This document shows, piece after piece, positions 23,285 to 36,300 of a stretch of 64,000 nucleotides of DNA. The stretch is from Brachionus manjavacas. Its lineage: Eukaryota; Rotifera; Eurotatoria; Ploima; Brachionidae. Both the position numbers and the translations under genes were made by a program. The stretch lies in assembly GCA_019054805.1 (NCBI GenBank), contig JAHQIY010000008.1:3147501-3211500 (forward strand), written 5' to 3'. Every line of letters starts with the position of its first letter. The stretch's first letter is position 1. The notes under the pieces are model-generated. The model searched no databases, was not told where the DNA came from, and was given only the letters and a program-made list of their open reading frames with translations.

Positions 23285-23974
23285 ATGAATAACCAGATAA
23301 ACTCACCAGCAGGTTACTATCAACAGGGTAGCATGCATCCGGGACAACCACCACAACAAGTAATGATTCAATCTCAAAATGTTCAACCCCAAAATCCAAT
23401 TGCGTCTTCTACCATAATGTCCGGTCAGTCAAGCGATCAATTTAATCCAGATCCTGAAATAGTCAATGATGGACTGATTGATCCTATTCAAAAATCAAAG
23501 CTAATGATGGATCAACTAAAAATTTCTTTACGAGTATAATATTTAGATTCATCTATTAAAATTTTAATTTCAATCTAAGGCATTGATGGAACAACTTGTT
23601 ATTGCTCTGAATCCCCCAAGTGAAACCAGGTATTTTTAGATTATTTAAATGCATTGGACTTTGTTCTAAATTGGAGTTTTAGCCCCTTTCAGACAGAGAA
23701 TCATTATCAACTTTTGGGAAAGCATATTGAAAAATTTAACCGAGCTTGCGATCTGTTGACCGTAAACTTAAAGGTTGCATGTGAGTCGCAAGAAATTTCT
23801 AATGAATTAAAGAATTTTAGTAGATATTACGCTCATATTAGTCAAATTGATGCCAATAGACTCGAGAATCCATTTATCAACTCGATAAATATACACATGC
23901 AAAGAATTGGAGAGTTCCAAAATTTGATTTTGCAGTACTTGGCTCCAAAAAACTCAAATCAAACAGAAAACTAA
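23285..23974 (+). CDS. MED29: Mediator complex subunit 29, 3 exons, 196 aa
   Basis: Tail-module subunit of Mediator, which links transcription factors to RNA polymerase II (the Drosophila homologue is Intersex). Exons 23285-23533, 23580-23629 and 23683-23974 join in frame (phases 0 and 2). After a Gln/Pro-rich N-terminus comes the family signature: DPIQKSKLMMDQLKISL, then ALMEQLVIAL across the first junction, then FNRACDLLTVNLKVACE and a C-terminal helical region. Length 196 aa against about 200 in human. The third exon uses the acceptor TTTTAG|CCCC rather than the following CAG, because only that keeps frame. The introns are 46 and 53 bp. It is divergently paired with NUP188, and its exon 2 acceptor is duplicated inside NUP188 (20900-20922). 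Confidence 0.85.
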
Positions 23975-26037
23975 TTTATTAAAAAAAAAACTATTAAATA
24001 GAATCGTAAAAATAAATCTTCTAATATCAATGAAATTGAAAATTTAATATCAGAAATTGTATAATAAACCCTTTTAATTGCCTTTATTTCTTAATCTTCA
24101 CAGATAAAATTGAAAATTTTCGACTTTTTCTTAAAAAAATGTCTTTATGATTATGCTTTTATTTGTTTTATGAATTGAATTTTTTTTCATTTCTTTAATC
24201 ATAAACTTTTGATTCCATGTTTTCTCCTGATTTTTAATTGAGCTTCAATTTATCATTCTAGAGTCATGTACGTGAAACAAACGATTATGTTTGCACATAC
24301 TTAACAAATAACTTAGAGTTAATATTTAAAAAAGTTTATTTAAATTATTTTATAGATTAATGAATTAAAGAGTTGTTTTTATTTTTTTATTTAAATTTTT
24401 AATTTAATTTTAATGCTACAATTATACACTAGCTACCTTTCTCACAAATTTTAATTTTTAAAATTTTTCAAAGCTTTTTACAGAGATAATAGTTAGGATT
24501 ATTTATGAAAAAACTTAAATGCTATAAATTTAAATTTAATTTGAGCTAAAGTTAAAATAAAATTAAAGTTATTCACACAGCTAAATTATAATTTAATTCA
24601 AATATTTCTAGATTGGAAATAAACAAAAATCTTTTTTTCTTCTTGGTGATTATTTTTATCTATTTTAAATTAGATCAATATAAAAAAAAACTAATTAATT
24701 TATTCTTAGTTAATTTAATTCAATTAAGAAAAAGAATTCTAAAATTTTAAATTTATTTAAATTACATTTTAAGATTTTTAATTTTAATTTTTAAAAAATG
24801 TTTAATAAATAAAGTTTAATCGTCACTTCAATCTTTTTTTTTAAGTTTAAACTTAACAATCTATATATGTGAAAAGTTGCTCTTAAGTCTCTAGAGGTTA
24901 TTGCACACGTCAATCTTTTTTTAGATTTTAACAAAATTATTTTTAGTCATTTTATTAACAGGCCTTTAAAATTTATGGGATTTAGAACAATATTTGGCAC
25001 TGTTGATTGAGCATATTTTTTGATGCATTATTGTGTTTTTATTTTTAAAATTAATAAATAAATGGCATCTTTTCAATATAATACAATGATAAGAATATTT
25101 AATCAAAAATGGCATGAACGTTTTCAATCATGTTTGACCAATTTGATTGCCGTGATTTTCGACAAAATTATATTTCTTTTAAGATGATACATTTTTATTA
25201 AAAGCAGTTTTCTTGAGTTTTTTTTTAGAATCGTAAATATTTGTATTTAAACATTTTCACTGCTTTTTGGTCACAAAATATACATTATAAACATAACTTA
25301 AGTTAGAATTAGGCCACAATATTGACAACGACCCATTTTTTAGAGTTTTTAAATTTTTCTATGAAAGGTTGAACTTTCGAATCATGTATAATTTTATCAT
25401 TTTAAATTACAGTTTTAAAAGTTTATTTTTACGAAAAAAAAATATGTGTATATTAGTTTTGATTATTTTCATTCCTAATTTATTCAATAAATACAAAATT
25501 GATTTAATCATTCGAATTTCCCCTTTTTAAGTAATTTTCTAATTAGTGAAATGAACTTTGAAAGGTATTTACGAGGAAAAGAAAACTAAAAGTTGAATTG
25601 GAAGCAAAACAAGACGTTTCAGAATTTCATTATTCATTGACTTCACAAAACTGTCCAAATAATATTACTCAACTAAAATGGTAAAAATCATTGAAAAAAA
25701 AACGAGTTGAAACTTACAAATTCTTTTTTAAATAATTTATTTTAAAAAAGTGGTTGAAAAAGACGATGTTTGTGTTGTAGTTCTCTAAATAACAACATCA
25801 TCTTCTCACTTAAAGAACAGTTTATTTTGATTTAAAATATTACAAATACATGTTTAGTTTATTATATAAAAGCACTAGGTTGTATGAGGCCTTGCTTCAG
25901 AGCAACCTTGAGAGTTAATCTTTTAATGTTATAATTGTAATTATAGAAGTGGCCAAAAACTTAATTGAATAAATTATTTACTAAGAAGAATTTCTTTTAT
26001 TTATTTTAAACAGTTATTTAAACAGTTGGTCAAATCA
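23975..26037. other. AT-rich intergenic DNA, no gene seen
   Basis: No credible ORF. The only notable piece is about 25316-25333, TATTGACAACGACCC, which resembles the terminus of the MITE at 11673-12110. No partner end was found nearby. Confidence 0.4.
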
Positions 26038-26510
26038 CTAAATTAAAAAAATTGTTTTTTCTCTTTTTTTGACAATTTTATGAGTAGTAGTAGTAGTAGT
26101 AGTAGTTCTCTTGTTTTGCCCATTTACAAACAATTCATTGTCTATAGTTGATTTGAAACTGTTGATTGATTTAGAACTGACACTGTCCTGTGACAGATCG
26201 CTCCATTTTGACACTACTCGATTTGTGAGGAAATTGTATCTGTATGAGCAGCGTTTGGTCAATTCTCTTGTAAGCCTCATATTATTCTCCTTTCTTAAAT
26301 ATAGTGCTTTTAGCAGAATTTATACCATTCACTAGATTAATTTTCTCAAAGCCATTGATTAATTTGTACATTTGAATAAGGTATCCTCTAGTTCTACGAT
26401 CTTCCAGACTTAAAAGTCCCAAGGTTTTTAGTTTATCCTCATATGAAACGTTCCTCAGCGATTTGACCAATTTTATTGCTCTTCTTTACACATTTTCCAA
26501 AATTAATATG
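26038..26510 (-). mobile_element. LINE family B 3' tail ending in an (ACT)n microsatellite
   Basis: Read on the minus strand: RRAIKLVKSL, LEDRRTRGYLIQMYKLINGF, then in a second frame MRLTRELTKRCSYRYNFLTN and VVSKWSDLSQ. This is the conserved C-terminus of CR1-like LINEs and is nearly the same family as 541-870. One frameshift (near 26281) and one stop break it. The 3' end is a run of ACT repeats (AGT on the plus strand at about 26083-26105), the short-tandem tail typical of this type of LINE. Confidence 0.75.
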
Positions 26511-29433
26511 TCATAATATATAAAATATTTACTTAGAAAAATTTCTTTTATTTAATTTAAATATCTAAAGTGTAGTGCCGAATAAGTTAGTTTATTACAT
26601 TTGGTTAAATCGCTAAATTAAAAAAATTGTTTTTTTATTTTCTTTTAAAAATTTTATGATTACTCTGTGCAAAAACAATGCCAGATTTTGAAATATTTTA
26701 GGTTTTTTTTTAAAGCCTTTAGATTCTACCTTTTTCCATGATGATTCAATTTAGTTTAATTGTTGCAATGGCAAAAAATTGCCATTCTTTGAAAAATTTC
26801 AAAAAAATGTTTTTTTTTTTTTTTTTTGCATTTAATATATTACCGTTTAATATCTAAATTTACGTAATATGTCGTAAATTTAGGTAAAAATGGTTAATAT
26901 GTTTATCAACAAAAAAATATTTATTAATAAAATCTAAAATAAAAAATTTACACTTTTATTTCAAGAAAAAAAATATGATTTATTACGCTAGTCAAACAAT
27001 GAAGTGTAGGTATTTGATTGAAACAACAACGAAAAAACAATTTCAAATTAGTTTTACAAATACAATTGCAACTTTTTGTATGGTGTGCGAAAATTAGTCT
27101 CCATTTTATTCAAACACGTATGCTCGATCTCTAAACACCGCCCAGTTCATAAATTAAAATCCAACTACTGAACAGAATTGAGAAATCCCAACGAAACAAA
27201 GAGAGGAGGGAGCATGCTAATTTTCTTACGAGAGGAGCTAGCTATTTTTCTATTATTTTAATCAAATCCAATAACCGTGCGTGAAACCTAATTGTTAAGC
27301 ATTGGCAAGTTTGCATAGGAACCAGCCTAGAAGAGCTAAGCATATTATGTAGAATAGAAAAATTTTGCAGCTAAATAAACACCACTGCTAAATTAATAAT
27401 TCCGTAATGTATGCTAATTTATTATAAAAAAATTCGGGCTTGTAATTTAGAAGCGTGAGTCGACTTTATGTGTTCAAGTATTTCTGAGCAGAGCTTGTTT
27501 TAAAAAGAAAATATAATTTCTCGATCTGTGTTAAAAATCAAGGAATAATAATTAAAAGTATACGAAACGTTTTGTTATTATGCCTCTTCTACTGTACTAT
27601 TATATGTTCTCGTTACCCGAAAAAGTCTTTGCTAATCAGTGTGAGTGAATGAGAGAGTTAAATTAGAATGTGACTAGACTAGAGTATTGGGTTAGACAAT
27701 TATTGTCAATACACTCTCCTCCATGTCAAGTCAAAGGTCTTATCATAATTTGCAATCATTTGATCACTCGCTCGCTACTGGCTTTAGACGGAGCTAGGAG
27801 GGTGGCCTTGACTCGTGAGTTCGATTCAATTGAACCACCTCTTGATTCTATTTTTTTGTTTTAAAATTTCACAGTCGGCGAGGAGAGGGAGGCAGCACTC
27901 TCAGGACCCCATCGTTTAGGACTCCATGACTTAACTTGATTCTAATTAACTTTTTTTTGATTTATTTTTAGAACTCACTTCCGATCCTAACTAATCTGAT
28001 ATCTAGCTCTACCACTCACAACCAAAAGTAAGTCTTAATTTTAATTTAAAAAAGTTTAAAATTGTATTTTTTTTCCCATTTTCTCACATTACACCTGGTT
28101 TATTATTTTTTTTTCATCAAGGTCATTCATAAATGTGTGAGAAAATTTTTTTTTCGTTTACCATAATTGTTGAATGGAATATTTTATTACTTTCTTTTTT
28201 AATAAGTAAAAGAAAAAGGAAAAGAATTGATTCTAGATAAAAATTACAGCCAATTTTCGGAAGGTTTTGATGGCCACAATTTTTACTTCAGGAATGTAAG
28301 GATTTCAATCTTATTAGTTTAGAGAAAAGATGGATTTAAGTACTGCCTTTTTTAATTTGGAGAAAATTTATTTTTTTAAATTTTTCAGAGTGAACCAAAA
28401 AAATGAAATGATAAATTATCGTTTCAATTTTTTTTCTCATATTTCAATATGTTTGAGAAAAAGGTGCTTTTTTGCCATTTATTTACAGTTAAAAAAATTG
28501 ATTCCCATTTCTTTTTTTAAAGAAAAAAAGGAAATTATAGTTTTGTCACTTTTCCAAAGGTTTTGGTGGACATAATTTTTACATATTGAGGCTATTTAAT
28601 AATGGTATAATATTAAGCCATCATTGATTAAATCGTCTTTTAAAAAAAAATTTGTGTCATTTAAAAATTAAACGGAGTCTTGGTTTAGGGTATGTTGAAG
28701 ATTAGAGAGCTATTAGCTAGAATCAAAATTAATAATTTAACTTTTAAAAAATTAAGAGCTTTAATTTAACTATCCATAAGACGATTTTATTTATTATTAA
28801 CAATTTAATTATTGAGATAACGGATTATAATGCATTCTTAAATTACTTAATAATAAAACTTTCACACAAAAGAAGGCAAGTTGAAGTTGAAGATCAATTA
28901 AAAATATCATTTCAATTCAAAACTCGTTATTTTAAAAAATTCATTTTAATTTTATTTTTTATAAAATAAAAAATTTAATGTGCCATTTTTGACGTATTAA
29001 GTAAATAAAAATAAAACTATTGGAAAAAAAATATAAGCTTAAAGATATTTAAATTGATCATCAGCTTTGCTAAAAGTACTGCTTTATTATTTTTGAATTA
29101 AATTTCATTTTTTTAATTTTTTGACTGTGAACCAAAAGAATGAAATGTTTTTTTTTTATTATTTTTTGTTTAATTTTTTTTTCAAATTTCAATATGTCTG
29201 AGAAAATGTGTTTTTTTTACCATTTATTTACAGTTAGAATTTTTATTTTCTATTTAAGCATAAGAACACTAAAGGAAACTAATTTTTCTATTCTAGACAT
29301 AACTTACATTTACATTTTCTATAATTTTTACTTTAAAAAAAATAATATTTAAACTATAAAAGTAATTTTTTCTTTGATTCAAGTTTCAAGTTTTGAAATA
29401 TTTTTTTTAAAATCTTTAGGACCCAGAAACAAA
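26511..29433. other. Intergenic region; possible 5' untranslated exon of the BICRA-like gene at 27972-28027
   Basis: The stretch 27100-28030 is less AT-rich than its surroundings. It contains a 56-base interval bounded by a good acceptor (TTTATTTTTAG) and a strong donor (CAAAA|GTAAGTC) with no ORF. A matching acceptor (TATTTTCCAG at 30144-30153) sits upstream of the start codon at 30310, so a 5' UTR exon is plausible. This is inference; nothing else is recognised in the interval. Confidence 0.25.
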
Positions 29434-29797
29434 CTTGAAGAGCAAACGCAAAGCTCAATTGAGTCAAGAAATTTTAGTAAAAAAAAGAAAAAGTTTGGAA
29501 TTCTTTTCGATTGTACAAAATTGGTTTTGGAAACACTAAAAAAATGTACAAATTAGTACAAAAGAATTCTAGGCCCTTAAAAAACTCTGCAATTAATTGC
29601 GTATTTTAATCAAATGTTTTATGATGGTGCACATTACATACAGAACATTGGAGAGTTTTTGTAGAGCCTAGAATTCGTCGGTTCAAATTTTTACTTTTTT
29701 CAAAATTACTTTTGAACAACCTGAAAAGAATTATAAAGTTTTTCCTTTTTGTACTAAAATTTCTCAATACCCTATGTTCCCCTTTTGCTCTTCTAAT
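29434..29797. repeat. Large foldback element, about 365 bp
   Basis: The left arm (about 29434-29600) and right arm (about 29628-29797) are imperfect reverse complements over about 160 bp. Landmarks are GAAGAGCAAA/TTTTGCTCTTC at the outside, GAAATTTTAGTA/TACTAAAATTTC, and GAATTCTAGG/CCTAGAATTC near the loop. Read as RNA it would form a very long hairpin. The core AACTCTGCAATTAATTGC resembles those of the hairpins at 35207-35335 and 46107-46328. Confidence 0.7.
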
Positions 29798-30309
29798 TTT
29801 TCCTACAACGGAGCACTGGTGTCTCACTGGCACTGAAAGGATTAACATGTTAAAATCAATACCTTTACGCTAACTTGAATTCTTGGCTTTTTGACTTTAC
29901 ATCAATTTACAGAGAAAAAAAAATTATTTAACATTTTTTATTTGTAACAAAGATTAAAATTTAATTTAATATCTAACTAAAAATAAAATATCGGACATTT
30001 TTCCTCCACAAATCCATCGACTCACTTTTTTTTTTTTTAATTTTTTGTCCGCGATTTATTCAAAAAAAAAATACAATAAATTAACAAAAAATTAATTTTT
30101 TTTAAATTTTTTGAAAAAGAAAAAAAATGAATGCAAAAAAAAATATTTTCCAGGTTCGATACTTTTGTCACTTAATTTGCCTCATTTGAACAACTAAAAT
30201 TCATTTAGATTTCAAAAATATGATTTGAAAAAATTATATTATTGAGTTAAAAAAAAATTAATTAAATTTAATAATTCAAAAAAAAAAAAAAAAAGTAAAT
30301 TATTTAAAA

Positions 30310-33300
30310 ATGAACGTCCAACAATCAACACACCAGTCTGTTCAAACCGGTCAGCCAATTTATCTATCTTCAGACAGCTCACAAAAATCCCAAATAATCC
30401 CAATGGGCAATCAGGGCCAAAACATGGTGTACACAAGCCCACAACTAGTACAATCGAACTCGAACGGCTACTATCTAATCCAGCCGCAGCAATCATGCAA
30501 CCAGGCACCTGCCCTGGCGGCATCCAACACAACGCCGTCAACGAGCAGCTCACAGCCAAAGCCCACCACCAACAACAGCCATCAGCCCATAATCTTTCAA
30601 AACCAGAAAATTCAGCAGAACAGTCCGCGCATAATCATCCAACAGCCGTCTTCGGGTCAAGTGATCCTACCTCAACAGCACAGCCAAAACGGGCCTATAT
30701 TCCTCAACATAAACAACAGGATCGTGCCTGTGCAATCCGTCAACATCAAACAAAACACGCCGACTCCTAGCCACAATCAGTCGAGTCCACAGTTCGTCAT
30801 TTTGTCCAATCCGAGTGCAAACAGTGGTCAGAGTGCGAGCCTGGCCGGCGACATTACCGAAAAAATGAAACAACTCGAACAAATTCAGTCACAGCTGAAA
30901 CAGTATCAGCAAAAAATTTTGCACTACACCAGCCAGGGCCAGCAGCAGCATTCGCAGCAAGGGCAGACGACTCCTACAGTGGTGACTCAGGCGCAGATCC
31001 AGGCCGTGCTGAGCAACGACGAGCAGCTACAATTGCAAAAATTGATCGCTACCAAAAAGAGTGTAGAGGCCGAAATTCAGCAGCTGAAACAAAAACTGAT
31101 GAGTGCGGACACTGGCGGACAAGCACAGGCCCAGTCCAAGCTCCAACTCTTGCAACAAGTGACCCAAAAATTGAACGCTCTGCGCGCCAGCAAAACTGTC
31201 ACCGTGGACGCTAGCACCGGCCAGCAGCAATTGGTGCTCACCCACGAAGAATTCGACCAGATGAAAAAGTTAATCGACCTTCAGAGCTCGCTTCAAAACG
31301 AGCTCAAAAGCGAGCCTAAGCCGAGCAGTCAGTCGCCCCAGCCTCAAATAACCACCACCATCAACCTGAACGAGCTGAATCTAAACGAAAAGCTCAAGCT
31401 AAACGACTTGATTAAGAATCAAATCGAACAAATAAAACAAAACATGTCGTCACAGAGCAACAAGGACACGCTGCCCCAGCTCAAAGAGAAGTACATTTTG
31501 TTGATAAAAAAACAGGCCGAGCTGCAGTCGTTGATCGACAAGGAGAAGGAGTCGGGTGCCAGACAAACGCCGGTCAAAATCCGCAATGTGATCGGCCAGG
31601 GCCAAATGATCAAGAGCCAAGTGGCCACACCGTTGCGCACTCTAGTCATCAACAACAAGGACAACACGGCCACCAGTTCGATGAGCGCATCGCCTAGTCT
31701 CTCCACTGGTCCCATTATTAGTCTGCAGCAGGCGATCGCTTTAAAAAAGCAGAACTTTGCCCATCTTGAGCTCAAGTGTCTTAATTTCGAGGAGTTGGCC
31801 CAAAATGGAGTGATCACCAAAGAAAGTGGCGAGCTGACGGTCAATTTGCTCAAACAGCTCGATGAGAGGATTAGTCAGGTGATTAACAGGGAGCAGCTGG
31901 AGTCGTTTCAAAAGAATCAAGTTAAATTGGTGAGGAAGTACTTGGAGCAGCAGCATTTGGCCAAACAGAATATCAAAAATTGTATCAATGAGCAATTGGC
32001 CAAAGATCAAAAGCTTGCCACTGAGCCCGACTATAAGACTCCGTTTAACGACAGAACTGATGCCATCAAACGATTGTCTCGCTATCATGTGTTTCAAAAG
32101 ACCTATTTTGAGCCGAGTCAGGACGACTCGAACAAATGTAAGTGTTTTTTTTTTTTTTTTTAATTGTTTATTTACAAATAATAAAAAAAATAGATAGTTT
32201 TGTTGCTCAATATTTGAATAATTTTTTTTAAATTAAAATTTAATATCTACAAATATTAAGAGATATGTGTTCGAATAAAAAAAACACATTTGAAAATTTA
32301 ATTTGATCAAAAAAGAAATCGAAAATAGTATATTAAGCTTATTAAAATTTTGAAATCGAAGACGAAATGGGAAAATTTTCTTTGTTTGCCTTTCGAAAAC
32401 GAATGAAAAGAATCTTTTTTCTGAGAAGATTCCAAGATGTATAAATCTTTCTTTCCTAATTGTTGCATTGTTAACTTCCATTCAAGAATTCCAATACAAA
32501 TTCTTGATGCAATCATGGATTTTATACTACAGATATTTCTGTAAGCTTTAAAAGATAAAACAATGTTTTTTTTTTGTTTTTTTTTTTATTTGTTTTCTGT
32601 ACCGAGCTAATGCTTCTTCAGAATAAATATAAAAAAACAAAAAAAAAAAGGAATTAAAAAAAAAAGGCTAAATAAATCAAAATAAAATTAAAAACGATAT
32701 TTGAAGTAACTAGAGGTGAGACATATTTAAATATTAGATAGTTCAGGAAAAAAAAAGAAATTACTAAGTAGAAATTACACAATAGAGTTGGATATTCGAT
32801 ATATCTTGATTCGAAACCTTCTCTATATTCTTCCACCAGTCTGACGACCAATGGAACAGAATGACTCAATCCTGTCCTGACATATCTCTCACTCAACTCA
32901 AAAAGTCGATTTGAGACAGTTAGTAGATTTAGTTTATTAAAGGCCTCTTGGTGAATTGGAGGGGGTATCATATTTTAGCTTCAAAATATATCGGATTTCT
33001 GAATTTTGAATAACTTGAATTTTTTTGATCTTAGTTTCTGAGAATGAATTTATTTATTTGTTTTCTGTACCGAGCAAAAGCTCCTTCAGATTAAAAAAAA
33101 AAAATCAAAATAAAATAAAGTTAAATAAGATAGAATAAAAATTTAAAAAAATAAAATGTAATAAAATGGTTTAAAATAGAGGAAAATTAATGAAATTGAA
33201 CTAGAGAGTTAAAGGATGCATATTTTTAAAAAATTGATTGTTCAGGAAAAAAAGAAGAAATTGTAAGGTAGCAATTACACAATGGAGTTGGGTATTCAAT

Positions 33301-36300
33301 ATATCTCGATTCGAAACCTTCTTTGTATTCTTTCACCAGTCTTTCAACCAATGGAATAGAATGATTCAGTCCTGTCCCAACATATCTCTCACTCAACTCA
33401 CAAAGCCGATTTGAGACTGTTAGTAATTTAAGTTTATTAAAAGCCTCATGATGCAACATGTTGGAAGGAGTATCATATTTTAACTTGAGGATAGCTCTGA
33501 CTGCTGTATTCTGAATTGCTTGTAGTTTTTTGATATTGTTTTCTGAAAATGAATTCAAGCAAGGAAAAGAATAGTCTAAAATCGATCCGACTAAAGATTT
33601 ATATAAATTTCCTAGTGTGTTCTGATTAAGATCCTATTTTTTATTTGACAATATCTTAATAATATTTAACCTTTTATTGCGGCGTTCTTTGATTTCGTCT
33701 ACCAGTACATTAAAGTTTAATGTAAACAAGGAATTTTTTAAACAAGATTGATCCTATTAAAGGTTATGTTTTATTTAGCAGTCCAATTTAAATAGTGTTG
33801 GCAATCGATTCAATAATCGACTAATTATATTTAGTCAACTAATAAATAATTTAATCATTAATAAATAATTTATATTTAAATTAAAGCTAAATAAGCAAAA
33901 AGTATATTTTCCGACAACATTGCTCAGAACTAATCACCAAATTTCCTCAATTTTTGTTCTGAAACAAAAATCTTTTTTCGAGTGCCAAGTTAGTCTATCT
34001 AATAGTTGACTAAAAATAATTCAATCGATTTAATAATCGACTGAAAAAAAATTAGTTGATTTTTGAATTTTATCAATCGATCGGAGTCGATTACCAACAT
34101 TAAATTTAAAGAAAAAAGATAATAACTATTTGTCGATAAATTGATTATTTCTAATCAAGTTGTATGCTAACCTAGAATTGAAAAATAAAATTTTCAAATT
34201 TTTAACCACCTAATTCAAAATTATTTAAGTAGCGGTGACAGAATTTTGATATTTAAATAAAATAAATTTACAAATTGTAAAAAATATAATTGATTGTAAA
34301 GAATAGATCATGGAAGCAAAAAATGAATAAATCTTAATATCTTATTTTATCATTAATATTCTCTTGAAGCATATTTTGTTTCAAGTTGTTTCATCATCAA
34401 AGTTTAAAATGCTAAATTTTATCAATTTAAATCAATGAAAATTAATTTTTATTTTTGTGATTTTTGTAAGGTTTGAATCAAAATTCACAATTCTCTCAGA
34501 ATGCTCAGATTATTTATTTTATTTTAAAAATAAATAATAATTTTTTTTTTTACTTTATTTTTTTTAATCTAACTATTTAAATACTATTCAAAATAAATAT
34601 TCCTAGCTCGGTACAGAAAACAAATAAAAAAATAATAAATATTCAATTTCTGAATGATTTTTTTTATATAAGAAAAAATTGTACGGGAGAATTGAAAAAA
34701 TTAAATTTGTTCTTTTTAAACTTTTTTTTTAAATTCTTTCTGGTAGAATTGATTTAAAAAACTTAAATTTGATTTTATATCATTTGAATACGAGTTGGTT
34801 GACTTTAACTTAGGAGATTTAGGTTTCATTAAGGAAAAGAATTTTGAAACAAAAAAAAATAAAAAAAAAGTATACTATACTTGAAATAATTTTCTTAAAA
34901 TTAAAATTTAAAATTTAGATTTTTTTATGTTAGAATGTTTCATATTTCATTTCAATACAATTTATTACTGTCTAACTAAAATTTAATGAAAAAAATTATT
35001 ATTATTTTTAAATATACTTGGTTTACGATTTCATTAAACTTCAAATTTATTACAAATAAGATAAATTACATTTTAAATTTTAAGTTTCTACAGATTTTGA
35101 AAATTTAAATTTTTTATTAAATTTTACAATTATTATGAACTTAAACTTTTACAATATTATGCTAAAATAAGCAAGTTTGAACGAAATTACGAAAGTTAAA
35201 CTGTTAACGCTAGATATTGTAAAATTCAAAAATTCTGCAATTAAATTGCAGAGTTGAACTAAATACTTTTTAATGACGTGCATTTTACTGCAAAATTGCA
35301 GAGTTTTTGCAGAGCATTATCTAGTATTTAGCATTTTTTGCATTAGTTAGCATTTTGCATAGAGATTTAATCAAATACCATTCAAAAGTTATAAAAAAAT
35401 ACATTTTGATCCTTAACTTCAAGATGCCGGAACATGCATTCATGTTACATCAATTATCAAGAGCTGATAATGATCTGAGATTCACTAAGCACGAAAATAT
35501 TGAAATTTAATTTTTGCTAAATTTTCACAGTTAAGCAGACATAGGTAGTTGAAAAGAAAATTTATGCTTCATAATATTCTATTCACACAAACATTTTAAA
35601 GCTATTGAGAAAAAGTTAGTAGACTTCTAATCATATTTGCCTAATCTTTTATACTGAATTTCACAAAACCAAGAAAAAAAATCAAAAAAATTTTTTTTTC
35701 AAATCTTATTTAAAAATTTTTGCAAGAATTCAAAATAGATTCATATAAAATTCATAAATTTTAAAGAATTTTAATCATTTTGTAAAATTATTTTTTAAAT
35801 AAAATCAAAATTTTATTTATGGAAATTTAACAATGTATGGAAGTTGATACAAATTTTAATTTATTTTAATGTTTGAGATAATTTAGAAAATTAATTTAAT
35901 TTTTTCAATGTTTTTTTCGAATTATTAAAATATAAAATAATAAAGTGTTGTAAAATTCAATAACAAATCGAACAAAAAATCTTCCTTTTTTGCTAAATAA
36001 AAATAAAAATAATAAAATACATTTAGAAAATACAGCAACAAACTTAGTTGCACTTTTTTGCCTGTAATAAAATCTTTGTTTTGTTCTTTTTTTAGTAAAT
36101 CAAATCAATAATGAATTTCAATCTTATTGTTGTTTTATTTTTGTCATTTTTAACTTGAGAAAAATCATTTTAGTTAAAAAGGTGCACAAAGCTGCAGTAT
36201 TATTTAAAATTTATTTATTGTCTTTAATCTAAAAAGAAATTATAAAGATAAAATAACTAATATCAAAAAAAAAAAATTTAATCAACAGAAAAATTAGCTT

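Noticed and set aside
27670-27864. 64-codon plus frame in the less AT-rich stretch upstream of the BICRA-like gene
   Set aside because: No domain or conserved features; more likely non-coding 5' region.
29606-29848. 80-codon minus frame with CSVC and HHH residues
   Set aside because: It lies in one arm of the long foldback, and the matching arm does not keep the frame. No complete zinc-binding pattern.
30239-32097. Several antisense and alternate frames across BICRA-like exon 1
   Set aside because: They are by-products of GC-rich, stop-poor coding sequence.
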